13,797 nt of DNA. Source: an uncultured Lachnospiraceae bacterium (GTDB lineage Bacteria; Bacillota_A; Clostridia; Lachnospirales; Lachnospiraceae). The stretch is taken from NCBI GenBank assembly GCA_902773195.1, contig CACYDL010000014.1, positions 1 to 13,797 on the forward strand, in the 5' to 3' direction. The position numbers and the translations under genes were made by a program. Under the pieces are notes generated by a model. That model searched no databases. It saw only the letters and a list, made by a program, of their open reading frames with translations, and was not told the origin of the DNA. Each line of letters begins with the position of its first letter. Positions within the stretch are counted from its first letter, which is position 1. Below are positions 7,283 to 13,462 of this stretch, one piece after another.

Positions 7283-7918
7283 ATGGAATTTGTGAAACGG
7301 GAAAGAAAGACAGAGAAGAAGGAAAAGGTGGACATCGCCCAGCGGCTGCTGAGCTGGCCCGACTGCTATTACCGCGAGAGCAGCGCCGCCGTGCGGAAGG
7401 AGCTGCTCGACGAGGCGGACAGACAGGGCCTGACGCCGGAGGACAATGTCTTCCGGAGAAAGCTGTACGAGCTCCGCTACGACAGCCGCAGGGGGCCGGA
7501 CGGGGATCCCATCGACAATTTCATGAAGGCGTGGATGGAGCTTCGGTTCCTCGGCGACAGCGCCGACAGGCTGTTTTCCGGAAGAAACGCGAAAAAATTC
7601 GAGAAGGTCATGGCCGGCATCGGCTTTGATCCGGGCCTTGGCCGGAACGAGCTTGGCGTCCTGTACCAGGAGATCCGCCATCTGGGGCTTCTCTACATTT
7701 CCCTCTGCCAGGCGGACAAGAATTACAACTCCCTGATCTTCGGCTTCGGCACCATCTCGGAGGACCGGCAGGCGCGGAAGATCGCGGCGGAGTTCAGGAG
7801 AGTCGCGGAAGAGATCCCGGAAAAATACGGCATGAAGGAGAAGTACGGGCTGTTTACGAGGGCCCTGACCGAAGCCTACGGCGAAATGTTTCCCGACTAC
7901 GCCGGCGAGGTCGGCTGA
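7283..7918 (+). CDS. Conserved hypothetical protein, 211 aa
   Basis: I do not recognise a characterised family. The start is well supported: GAGGAA at 7271-7276, 6 nt before the ATG, and 14 nt after guaD. The protein is soluble and highly charged with no signal peptide or membrane segment. It begins with a Lys/Glu-rich tail (residues 3-15), followed by probable helices: AQRLLSWPDCYYRES, an ELRYDSRRGPDGDPIDNFMKAW segment, and LGVLYQEIRHLGLLYISL. The C-terminal third carries KKFEKV-type amphipathic helices and ends near EVG. Codon use matches its neighbours. It closes the five-gene run; no T-run terminator follows. Its position suggests a role tied to guanine or polyphosphate metabolism, but nothing in the sequence proves it. 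Confidence 0.82.
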   Translation: MEFVKRERKTEKKEKVDIAQRLLSWPDCYYRESSAAVRKELLDEADRQGLTPEDNVFRRKLYELRYDSRRGPDGDPIDNFMKAWMELRFLGDSADRLFSGRNAKKFEKVMAGIGFDPGLGRNELGVLYQEIRHLGLLYISLCQADKNYNSLIFGFGTISEDRQARKIAAEFRRVAEEIPEKYGMKEKYGLFTRALTEAYGEMFPDYAGEVG

Positions 7919-8147
7919 CGGGGCGGCGCGGAACAACCGCCGGCTGCTTCGTGACGGCGGCAGCTCCGGAACCGCCGCGCGACGGCGGCGCCTGAAACAG
8001 CGCGCGACGGCGGGAAATCCCGGCATGCCGCGCGAAAGGGGCGGAGCCTTAACAGCGCGTGACGGAGGCGCCTGAAACAGCGCGTGGCGGCGGAAAATCC
8101 CGGCATGCCGCGCGAAAGCGGCAAATCCAAAAATCACCGCGTGATAA
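7919..8147. other. GC-rich intergenic region, no gene seen
   Basis: A stretch of very high GC between the hypothetical gene and the promoter of the importer. It holds the 80-nt duplication described separately and several further copies of a short motif like GCGYGACGG (around 7949, 7976, 8000, 8056, 8080, 8138). No ORF with a ribosome site and no T-run terminator are visible. Base use shifts sharply to AT at about 8125. Confidence 0.6.
7976..8118. repeat. Imperfect tandem repeat, 63-nt copies with 80-nt period
   Basis: The copies at 7976-8038 and 8056-8118 differ at about 5 of 63 positions by eye. Each contains GGCGCCTGAAACAGCGCG, a short GGGAAATCCC-type fold (weaker in copy 2), the perfect 10-bp palindrome CGGCATGCCG (8021-8030 and 8101-8110), and a closing CGCGCGAAAG. 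In each copy GCGCG and CGCGC can pair as an outer stem around the inner fold, so each could form a hairpin. The 80-nt period is not a multiple of three, which argues against coding. It may be a REP-like intergenic element. Confidence 0.75.
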
Positions 8148-8176
8148 TTGACAATAGGATCAAATATCAATAAAAT
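8148..8176 (+). promoter_or_regulatory. Strong sigma-A promoter of the nucleoside importer
   Basis: A perfect TTGACA (8148-8153), 17-nt spacer, then TAAAAT (8171-8176). The predicted transcription start is about 8183, with a leader of about 60 nt. The AT-rich surroundings contrast with the GC-rich block upstream. The leader is too short for a purine riboswitch, and none is seen. Confidence 0.8.
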
Positions 8177-8243
8177 AAGGTGGTAATGATGAGGCGCCCT
8201 TCACCGGACGCACGCTTATTTCTTCATTCTAAGGAGGATAAAA

Positions 8244-9488
8244 ATGAGGAAGAATGTATTCGCTGTCGTAACATCTGCGGTTATGGCTGTCAGTATGATG
8301 GCGTGTGGCAGCAGCGTCTTCGCGGACGCCGCTGATCCTGCTTCCGTCAAGGTCGGCCTGATCTGCGTCGAGGACGAGAACTCCGGCTATGACGCGTCCC
8401 ATATCGACGGTCTGACGGCTGCCTGCGAGGCGCTCGGTATCGACACCGCCTCCCAGCTCATCGTCAAGAAGGACATTCCGGAAGACGAGACCTGCTACGA
8501 CCAGGCGGTCGATCTCGCCGAAGAAGGCTGCAGCATCATCTTCTCGGATTCCTACGGACATCAGAGCTACATGCTCGAGGCCGCTTCCGAGTACGAAGAC
8601 GTCGTCTTCGTCTCCTGCACCGGCGACATGGCTGCCGGCTCCGGCCTTGACAACTACAAGAACATCTTCCCGCACACCTTTGAATCCCGCTATGTCTCGG
8701 GCGTCGTCGCCGGCATGAAGCTGGCGGAGATGATCGAGGCCGATCCGGAGCTTGATCCGTACGTCGGCTATGTCGGCGCCTATCCGTACGCGGAAGTGGT
8801 ATCCGGCGAGACTGCCTTCTTCCTCGGCGTCCGCTCGATCGTTCCGGAGGCGCACATGGACGTTCAGTACACGAACTCCTGGTATGATCCGACCGCGGAA
8901 GGCGCGGCCGCCGAAGCCCTCATGTCCAAGGGCTGCTGCATCATCAGCCAGCACGCCGACTCCACGGGCGCTCCGTCCGCGGTACAGGCTGCCTTCGAGA
9001 AGGGCAAGCAGGTCTACTGCGTCGGCTACAACATCGATATGAGAAGCGTCGCTCCGGACGTCGCCCTGACATCCGCCCAGAACAACTGGTCCGTTCTGTA
9101 CCAGCACATGCTTGAGTGCTTCCTGAACGGCGAGGAGGTTCCGGTGGACTTCTCCGCGGGCATCAACGAAGACGCGGTCATGATCTCCGAGCTCGGCAGC
9201 TCTGTCGCCGAGGGAACGGCCGAGAAGGTCGAGGAGACCTGGGCCGGCCTCAAGGACGGCTCCATCCAGGTCTTCGATACCGCCACGTTCACCTGCCAGC
9301 CGACGGAAGACGGCTCCTACGTCGTCGATGAGAACGGCGTCGTCACCTCCGCTTTCGGACTTGACGCCGACGGAGACTTCGTCAACGACAACGGCGAAGC
9401 CATCGAGAACGGCGCATTCGTCGAGTCCCAGCTTCGCAGCGCCCCGTATTTCTCGCTGCGCATCGACGGCATCACCGAACTGAACTGA
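8244..9488 (+). CDS. BMP-family nucleoside ABC transporter substrate-binding lipoprotein
   Basis: The extracellular receptor that delivers nucleosides to the ABC importer encoded downstream; the Bacillus counterpart is NupN and the spirochaete one PnrA/TmpC. The 414-aa protein starts with a signal peptide (charged MRKN, hydrophobic core) and a probable lipobox ending at C21 (MMAC). Position -3 is Met rather than the usual Leu, and a type I site after VFA (residues 25-27) is an alternative. BMP motifs follow: YVGYVGAYPYAEVVSGETAF, FFLGVRSIVPEA, NSWYDPTAEG and CVGYNIDM. Near the C-terminus is an acidic D-x-D-x-D loop (residues 374-385). The ribosome site AAGGAGG (8231-8237) has an ideal 6-nt spacing, consistent with abundant expression. 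The protein is unusually rich in cysteine for an exported protein. Assignment to the BMP family is firm; guanosine or another nucleoside as ligand is inferred from context. Confidence 0.93.
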   Translation: MRKNVFAVVTSAVMAVSMMACGSSVFADAADPASVKVGLICVEDENSGYDASHIDGLTAACEALGIDTASQLIVKKDIPEDETCYDQAVDLAEEGCSIIFSDSYGHQSYMLEAASEYEDVVFVSCTGDMAAGSGLDNYKNIFPHTFESRYVSGVVAGMKLAEMIEADPELDPYVGYVGAYPYAEVVSGETAFFLGVRSIVPEAHMDVQYTNSWYDPTAEGAAAEALMSKGCCIISQHADSTGAPSAVQAAFEKGKQVYCVGYNIDMRSVAPDVALTSAQNNWSVLYQHMLECFLNGEEVPVDFSAGINEDAVMISELGSSVAEGTAEKVEETWAGLKDGSIQVFDTATFTCQPTEDGSYVVDENGVVTSAFGLDADGDFVNDNGEAIENGAFVESQLRSAPYFSLRIDGITELN

Positions 9489-9506
9489 ACATAACCTTTG
9501 GTGGGG

Positions 9507-9533
9507 GAAGGGCTGCCAGTACGGCGGCCCTTT
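9507..9533 (+). terminator. Hairpin after the binding-protein gene (partial terminator or mRNA-stabilising stem)
   Basis: AGGGCTGCC (9509-9517), loop AGTAC, then GGCGGCCCT (9523-9531) form a 9-bp stem with one G-U pair, extendable by one or two pairs. The T tract after it is short and interrupted (TTTCGTCGTCTT). A leaky terminator or 3' end protector here would raise binding protein over membrane components. Confidence 0.6.
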
Positions 9534-9593
9534 CGTCGTCTTCCGAGTACCAGACGCGTGCGGGACGACCGGTTCCGGACGCATTCCGAAAGC

Positions 9594-9609
9594 GAGGTAG
9601 AGAAGATTG
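9594..9609 (+). promoter_or_regulatory. Ribosome binding site deciding a TTG start
   Basis: GAGGT at 9594-9598 lies 8 nt before TTG at 9607. No ATG in this frame precedes the conserved N-terminus of the ATPase, so TTG is the likely start codon. Confidence 0.75.
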
Positions 9610-11133
9610 GATAATACACCGGCCGTTGAGTTGATTAACGTAACCAAACGTTTCGGCACCAAGGTCCTGGCCAACGACCATGTCAACCTCGAGATCCGGC
9701 GGGGGGAGATCCTTTCGCTGCTCGGGGAGAACGGGAGCGGTAAGACTACTCTGATGAATATGCTGTCCGGGATTTACTTTCCGGACGAGGGACAGATCCG
9801 GGTAAACGGCCGTCCGGTCAGGATTTCGTCCCCGCATGACGCCTACGAGTGCGGGATCGGAATGGTTCATCAGCATTTCAAGCTGGTGGACGTCTTTACC
9901 GCGGCGGAGAACGTCACCCTCGGAACGAAGGACACCAAACTGGATCTTCGGTCCGTCTCGGCCAGAATCAGGGAGATCTGCGACCGGTACGGCTTCGTCA
10001 TCGATCCCTCCAAGAAGGTCTACGACATGTCGGTCTCCGAGAAGCAGACGGTGGAGATCATCAAGGTTCTCTACCGCGGCGCCGAGATCCTGATTCTCGA
10101 CGAGCCCACCGCGGTTCTGACGCCCCAGGAGACGGACCGTCTCTTCGAGGTGATGAGGAATATGAAGAAGGACGGGAAGTCCATGATCATCATCACTCAC
10201 AAGCTGCACGAGGTGATGGAGGTCTCGGACCGCGTCGCGGTACTCAGAAAAGGAAAATATGTCGGCGATATCGAGACGGCCAAAACGAATCCGGCGCAGC
10301 TGACGGAGATGATGGTCGGCAAGTCGGTGGCCCTCAACATCAGCCGGCCGAAATATGAGAATCCCGAGCCGAAGCTCATCGTGAAGAATCTGACGGCCCT
10401 GGATCCGCTGGGGATCAAGAGGCTCGACAACGTCTCCTTCACCGCCTACGGCGGAGAGATCCTGGGGATCGCCGGCATCGCCGGCTCCGGGCAGAAGGAG
10501 CTGCTGGAGGCCATCGCCGGACTTCAGCCGGTGGAGCAGGGCGGATCCGTCGTCTTCCGCTCGGGAGGCACGGACAAGGAGCTGATCGGCCTGACGCCCA
10601 TGCAGATCAGAAGAAGCGGCGTCGGTCTCGCGTTTGTTCCGGAGGACCGTCTCGGCATGGGACTCGTCGGCGAGATGGGCATGACGGACAACATGCTTCT
10701 TCGGAGCTACCGGAAGGGAAAAGGGCTGTCGGTCGACCGCAAGGGACCGAAGCAGCTCGCCGACAAGGTGAAGGAGAACCTGGAGGTGGTGACCCCGGGC
10801 ACCGAGTACCCCGTGAGGGCGCTCTCCGGCGGAAACGTCCAGAAGGTCCTCGTCGGCAGGGAGATCGCCCAGGCGCCCGAGGTCATGCTGGCGGCCTACG
10901 CCGTGCGCGGTCTTGACATCAACACGTCCTATCTGATCTACGATCTGCTGAACGAGCAGAAGATGACGGGCATCGCCGTGATCTACGTCGGAGAGGATCT
11001 CGACGTCCTGCTGGAGCTGGCGGACCGGATCCTGGTGCTCTGCGGCGGACAGGTCAGCGGGATCGTCGAGACGGAGAAGACCACCAAGGAAGAGGTCGGG
11101 CTTCTCATGACGAAATTCAGGAAGGAGGGATGA
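9607..11133 (+). CDS. Nucleoside ABC transporter, double ATP-binding protein
   Basis: The cytosolic energy-coupling subunit of the importer, 508 aa with two fused nucleotide-binding domains, as in Bacillus NupO/YufO and sugar RbsA-type proteins. Domain 1: Walker A GENGSGKT (residues 40-47), signature-like MSVSEKQ (141-147) and Walker B ILILDEPT (161-168), with a HQHF Q-loop segment. Domain 2: degenerate Walker A GIAGSGQKE (290-298), a good signature LSGGNVQK (406-413), and a Walker B region reading AAYAVRGLD without the catalytic glutamate. One competent and one degenerate site is common in this family. Translation starts at TTG, supported by GAGGT 8 nt upstream. It overlaps the next gene by a few bases. 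The hairpin upstream and weak start codon suggest lower expression than the binding protein. Confidence 0.93.
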   Translation: MDNTPAVELINVTKRFGTKVLANDHVNLEIRRGEILSLLGENGSGKTTLMNMLSGIYFPDEGQIRVNGRPVRISSPHDAYECGIGMVHQHFKLVDVFTAAENVTLGTKDTKLDLRSVSARIREICDRYGFVIDPSKKVYDMSVSEKQTVEIIKVLYRGAEILILDEPTAVLTPQETDRLFEVMRNMKKDGKSMIIITHKLHEVMEVSDRVAVLRKGKYVGDIETAKTNPAQLTEMMVGKSVALNISRPKYENPEPKLIVKNLTALDPLGIKRLDNVSFTAYGGEILGIAGIAGSGQKELLEAIAGLQPVEQGGSVVFRSGGTDKELIGLTPMQIRRSGVGLAFVPEDRLGMGLVGEMGMTDNMLLRSYRKGKGLSVDRKGPKQLADKVKENLEVVTPGTEYPVRALSGGNVQKVLVGREIAQAPEVMLAAYAVRGLDINTSYLIYDLLNEQKMTGIAVIYVGEDLDVLLELADRILVLCGGQVSGIVETEKTTKEEVGLLMTKFRKEG

Positions 11134-11135
11134 GG

Positions 11136-12242
11136 ATGAGCAGACAGATAAAAGACCGCGAGCCGCTTCTCCGTATCGCCAGAAGAGACCGCCTGCCGCA
11201 GTTCAGGCGCTATATGATCCGCGTCGCCGCGGTTCTGTGTTCACTGATCGTGAGCGGTCTGTTTATATTCGCCGTGACAAAGCTCAATCCGCTTAAGGTC
11301 TACACGTCCCTCTTCCAGGGGGCCTTCGGGACGAAGAGGAGGATCTGGGTCACCATCAGGGACACCATGATGCTCCTGTGCATCTCCCTCGGCCTGGCCC
11401 CGGCCTTTAAGATGAGATTCTGGAATATCGGGGCGGAGGGCCAGGTCCTGATCGGCGGCATCGTGACCGCCGGCATGATGCGCGCCCTCGGCACCTCTCT
11501 GCCGACGCCCCTGCTGCTGATCCTCATGGCGGCCGCCAGCTTTGCCGGAGGCGCCCTCTGGGGAGCGATTCCGGGCTTCTTCAAGGCGTACTGGAACGCC
11601 AACGAGACGCTGTTCACCCTGATGATGAACTACGTGGCGATTCAGCTCACCAGCTACTGCGTCGCTCTCTGGGAGAATCCCTTCGGATCGAATTCCGTGG
11701 GCATTATCAACCAGAAGACCAAGGCGGGGTGGTTCCCGCAGCTTTTCGGGCAGCAGAATACGCTCAACGTCATCATCGTCGTCGCTCTGACGTTCATCAT
11801 GTTCGCGTACCTCAGGTACTCCAAGCACGGCTACGAGATCGCCTACGTGGGCCAGAGTGTGAACACGGCCCGCTACGCCGGCATCAACGTCAGGGCCGTG
11901 ACGGTCCGCACGGTCGCCTTCTCCGGCGCCATCTGCGGAATCGCCGGCTTTATCGCCGTGTCGGGCGCTTCCCACACGATTTCGACCTCCACCGCCGGAG
12001 GACAGGGCTTCACCGCGATTATCGTCGCGTGGCTCGCCCAGTTCAACTCCTTCGTGATGGTGCTGATTTCGCTTCTTCTGGTGACGCTGCAGAAGGGCGC
12101 CGTTCAGATCGCTTCCCAGTTCAAACTGAACGACTACGCGTCCAACGTCATCACGGGCATCATTCTCTTCTTCATTCTCGGCAGCGAGTTCTTTATCAAT
12201 TACCGCATTGTCTTCCGCGGCAGGAAAGGAGGAAAGGCCTGA
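11136..12242 (+). CDS. Nucleoside ABC transporter permease, first subunit
   Basis: A 368-aa integral membrane subunit of the BPD_transp_2 (LivM/RbsC-like) type, corresponding to NupP/YufP of Bacillus. A basic cytoplasmic tail of about 28 residues is followed by a first membrane segment (about residues 29-47, VAAVLCSLIVSGLFIFAVT) and several more hydrophobic helices. Family motifs include FWNIGAEGQVLIGG, LMMNYVAIQL and AGINVRAVTVRTVAFSGA, the cytoplasmic coupling loop followed by a glycine-rich helix. Two starts are possible: ATG 11130 overlaps the ATPase stop as ATGA but touches its ribosome site, whereas ATG 11136 has AAGGAGG at a 7-nt spacing and is preferred. The stop overlaps the ATG of the second permease by one base, so the two are probably translationally coupled. 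Confidence 0.93.
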   Translation: MSRQIKDREPLLRIARRDRLPQFRRYMIRVAAVLCSLIVSGLFIFAVTKLNPLKVYTSLFQGAFGTKRRIWVTIRDTMMLLCISLGLAPAFKMRFWNIGAEGQVLIGGIVTAGMMRALGTSLPTPLLLILMAAASFAGGALWGAIPGFFKAYWNANETLFTLMMNYVAIQLTSYCVALWENPFGSNSVGIINQKTKAGWFPQLFGQQNTLNVIIVVALTFIMFAYLRYSKHGYEIAYVGQSVNTARYAGINVRAVTVRTVAFSGAICGIAGFIAVSGASHTISTSTAGGQGFTAIIVAWLAQFNSFVMVLISLLLVTLQKGAVQIASQFKLNDYASNVITGIILFFILGSEFFINYRIVFRGRKGGKA

Positions 12243-13234
12243 TGCTTACCACAGTTCAGATATCGCAGCTCCTTCAGTCGGCGATCGTGTTCGGAACGGT
12301 CATCATGTACGGCGCCCTGGGAGAGATCCTGACGCAGAAGTCCGGCAACCTCAACCTGGGCGTCCCGGGCATCATGTACCTGGGCGGCATCGCCGGGCTG
12401 GCCACCGCCTACGGCTATGAGATCCTGAACCCGAATCCCTCGGGAGCGGTGGCGCTCATACTGTCCTTCGCCGCCGCGTTTCTCGCGTCGGCGCTGGCCG
12501 GGCTCCTCTACAGCTTCCTGACCATCACCCTGCGGGCGAACCAGAACGTGACGGGTCTCACCCTCACGATCTTCGGAAGCGGTCTGGCCAATTTCTTCGG
12601 AGGAATCCTGAATACCATGGCGGGCGGCGTCGGACAGATCTCCGTCGGCACCACGTCGAAGGCGTACCGGGTGGCTGTCGCCCATTCCTTCTCCGTCGGC
12701 CATATCGGGGAAATCTTCTTCAGCTACGGCTTCATGGCGTATCTCGCCATCGTGATCGCGATCCTGCTCTACTTCTTCCTCAATAAGACGAGGGCGGGCC
12801 TCAACCTCCGCTCCATCGGCGAGAATCCGGGGACGGCGGACGCGGCCGGCATCAACGTGACGAAATACAAGTATCTCGCGACCTGCGTGGGCGCCGGAAT
12901 CTCCGGTCTCGGCGGTCTGTACTATACCATGGACTATATCAAGGGAACCTGGACGACCGACAGCACCATCGAGTCGCTGGGCTGGCTGGCCGTGGCGCTG
13001 GTCATCTTCGCGACGTGGAAGCCGCTCAACGCGATCTGGGGCGCCTATCTGTTCGGCCTCCTGTTCTGGCTCTACCTCTACATTCCGGGCCTGACGAGAA
13101 GTTCCCAGGAGCTCTTCAAGATGCTTCCCTACATCGTCACGATCATCGTCCTTCTCCGCGTCTCGATCCGGAAGAAGAGAGAGGACCAGCCGCCGGCAAG
13201 CCTCGGGCTGTCCTACTTCCGTGAAGACCGCTGA
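12242..13234 (+). CDS. Nucleoside ABC transporter permease, second subunit
   Basis: The 330-aa partner permease, corresponding to NupQ/YufQ, which would form the heterodimeric membrane channel with the preceding subunit. It shows the family N-terminus (SGNLNLGVPGIMYLGG), several hydrophobic helices, the coupling-loop stretch IGENPGTADAAGINVTKYKY and the following AGISGLGGLYY helix, and ends in a basic cytoplasmic tail (RKKRED) after the last membrane segment. Translation begins in the TGATG overlap with the first permease, with GGAGG about 9 nt upstream. An intrinsic terminator follows 8 nt after the stop, closing the operon. Unlike many BMP loci, no nucleosidase or deaminase gene follows; the guanine deaminase lies upstream instead. 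Confidence 0.94.
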   Translation: MLTTVQISQLLQSAIVFGTVIMYGALGEILTQKSGNLNLGVPGIMYLGGIAGLATAYGYEILNPNPSGAVALILSFAAAFLASALAGLLYSFLTITLRANQNVTGLTLTIFGSGLANFFGGILNTMAGGVGQISVGTTSKAYRVAVAHSFSVGHIGEIFFSYGFMAYLAIVIAILLYFFLNKTRAGLNLRSIGENPGTADAAGINVTKYKYLATCVGAGISGLGGLYYTMDYIKGTWTTDSTIESLGWLAVALVIFATWKPLNAIWGAYLFGLLFWLYLYIPGLTRSSQELFKMLPYIVTIIVLLRVSIRKKREDQPPASLGLSYFREDR

Positions 13235-13242
13235 AGTATTTC

Positions 13243-13273
13243 GCGTCTGCCCCTTAGGGGCAGGCGCTTTTTT
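13243..13273 (+). terminator. Rho-independent terminator of the importer operon
   Basis: An 11-bp stem, GCGTCTGCCCC (13243-13253) with GGGGCAGGCGC (13257-13267), has a TTA loop and one G-U pair. It is followed by six T (13268-13273). Confidence 0.93.
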
Positions 13274-13296
13274 GTCCACCGGCGCGGCGCTTAGGG

Positions 13297-13328
13297 GCGG
13301 CCGCCCGTGAAAACGGCCTCTCGGCCGC
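13297..13328. other. GC-rich stem-loop with GAAA tetraloop
   Basis: Outer arms GCGGCCG (13297-13303) and CGGCCGC (13322-13328) enclose CCGT-GAAA-ACGG (13305-13316), a GNRA-capped hairpin. It lies between the terminator and the serC promoter and has no T-run on the plus strand. Function unknown. Confidence 0.35.
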
Positions 13329-13371
13329 GGCTTCCCCTTTCCTTCCGCCGTGTTTCCCCGTTCATTAAGAA

Positions 13372-13400
13372 TTGACGTGATTCTGCGGCGATGCTAGAAT
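13372..13400 (+). promoter_or_regulatory. Promoter of serC
   Basis: TTGACG (13372-13377), 17-nt spacer, TAGAAT (13395-13400) preceded by TGC, an extended -10. The predicted start is about 13407, leaving a leader of about 56 nt. Confidence 0.8.
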
Positions 13401-13417
13401 TGTAACGTCGATCGCGG

Positions 13418-13433
13418 CAGTCCCCGGGGACTG
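13418..13433. promoter_or_regulatory. 16-bp perfect palindrome in the serC leader (possible operator)
   Basis: CAGTCCCCGGGGACTG is a perfect inverted repeat starting about 11 nt after the predicted transcription start. It is flanked by AACGTCG at 13404-13410 and again at 13439-13445. Position and symmetry suit a repressor site or a small mRNA hairpin; the binding factor is unknown. Confidence 0.45.
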
Positions 13434-13462
13434 AATAAAACGTCGGCGAGGAGGAGATTATT

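Noticed and set aside
7976..8118. CRISPR array
   Set aside because: Only two long imperfect copies with a 17-nt gap, and no cas genes in the window.
7262..8170. Minus-strand frame of 302 codons containing repeated peptides
   Set aside because: The peptide repetition comes from the 80-nt DNA repeat, and the frame continues antisense to the hypothetical gene. No start signals support it.
8183..8243. Purine riboswitch upstream of the nucleoside importer
   Set aside because: The leader is about 60 nt and lacks the conserved three-way junction sequences.
8186..8334. Short upstream frame overlapping the binding-protein start
   Set aside because: The AAGGTGG nearby is poorly spaced, and the frame runs into the signal-peptide coding region in another frame. 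More likely chance.
8229..9686. 485-codon minus-strand frame opposite the binding-protein gene
   Set aside because: It runs across the ribosome site, signal peptide and an intergenic hairpin of the plus-strand operon, and its product has no known features.
13407..13462. T-box or SAM-type leader ahead of serC
   Set aside because: The leader is about 56 nt, far too short, and lacks a T-box sequence.
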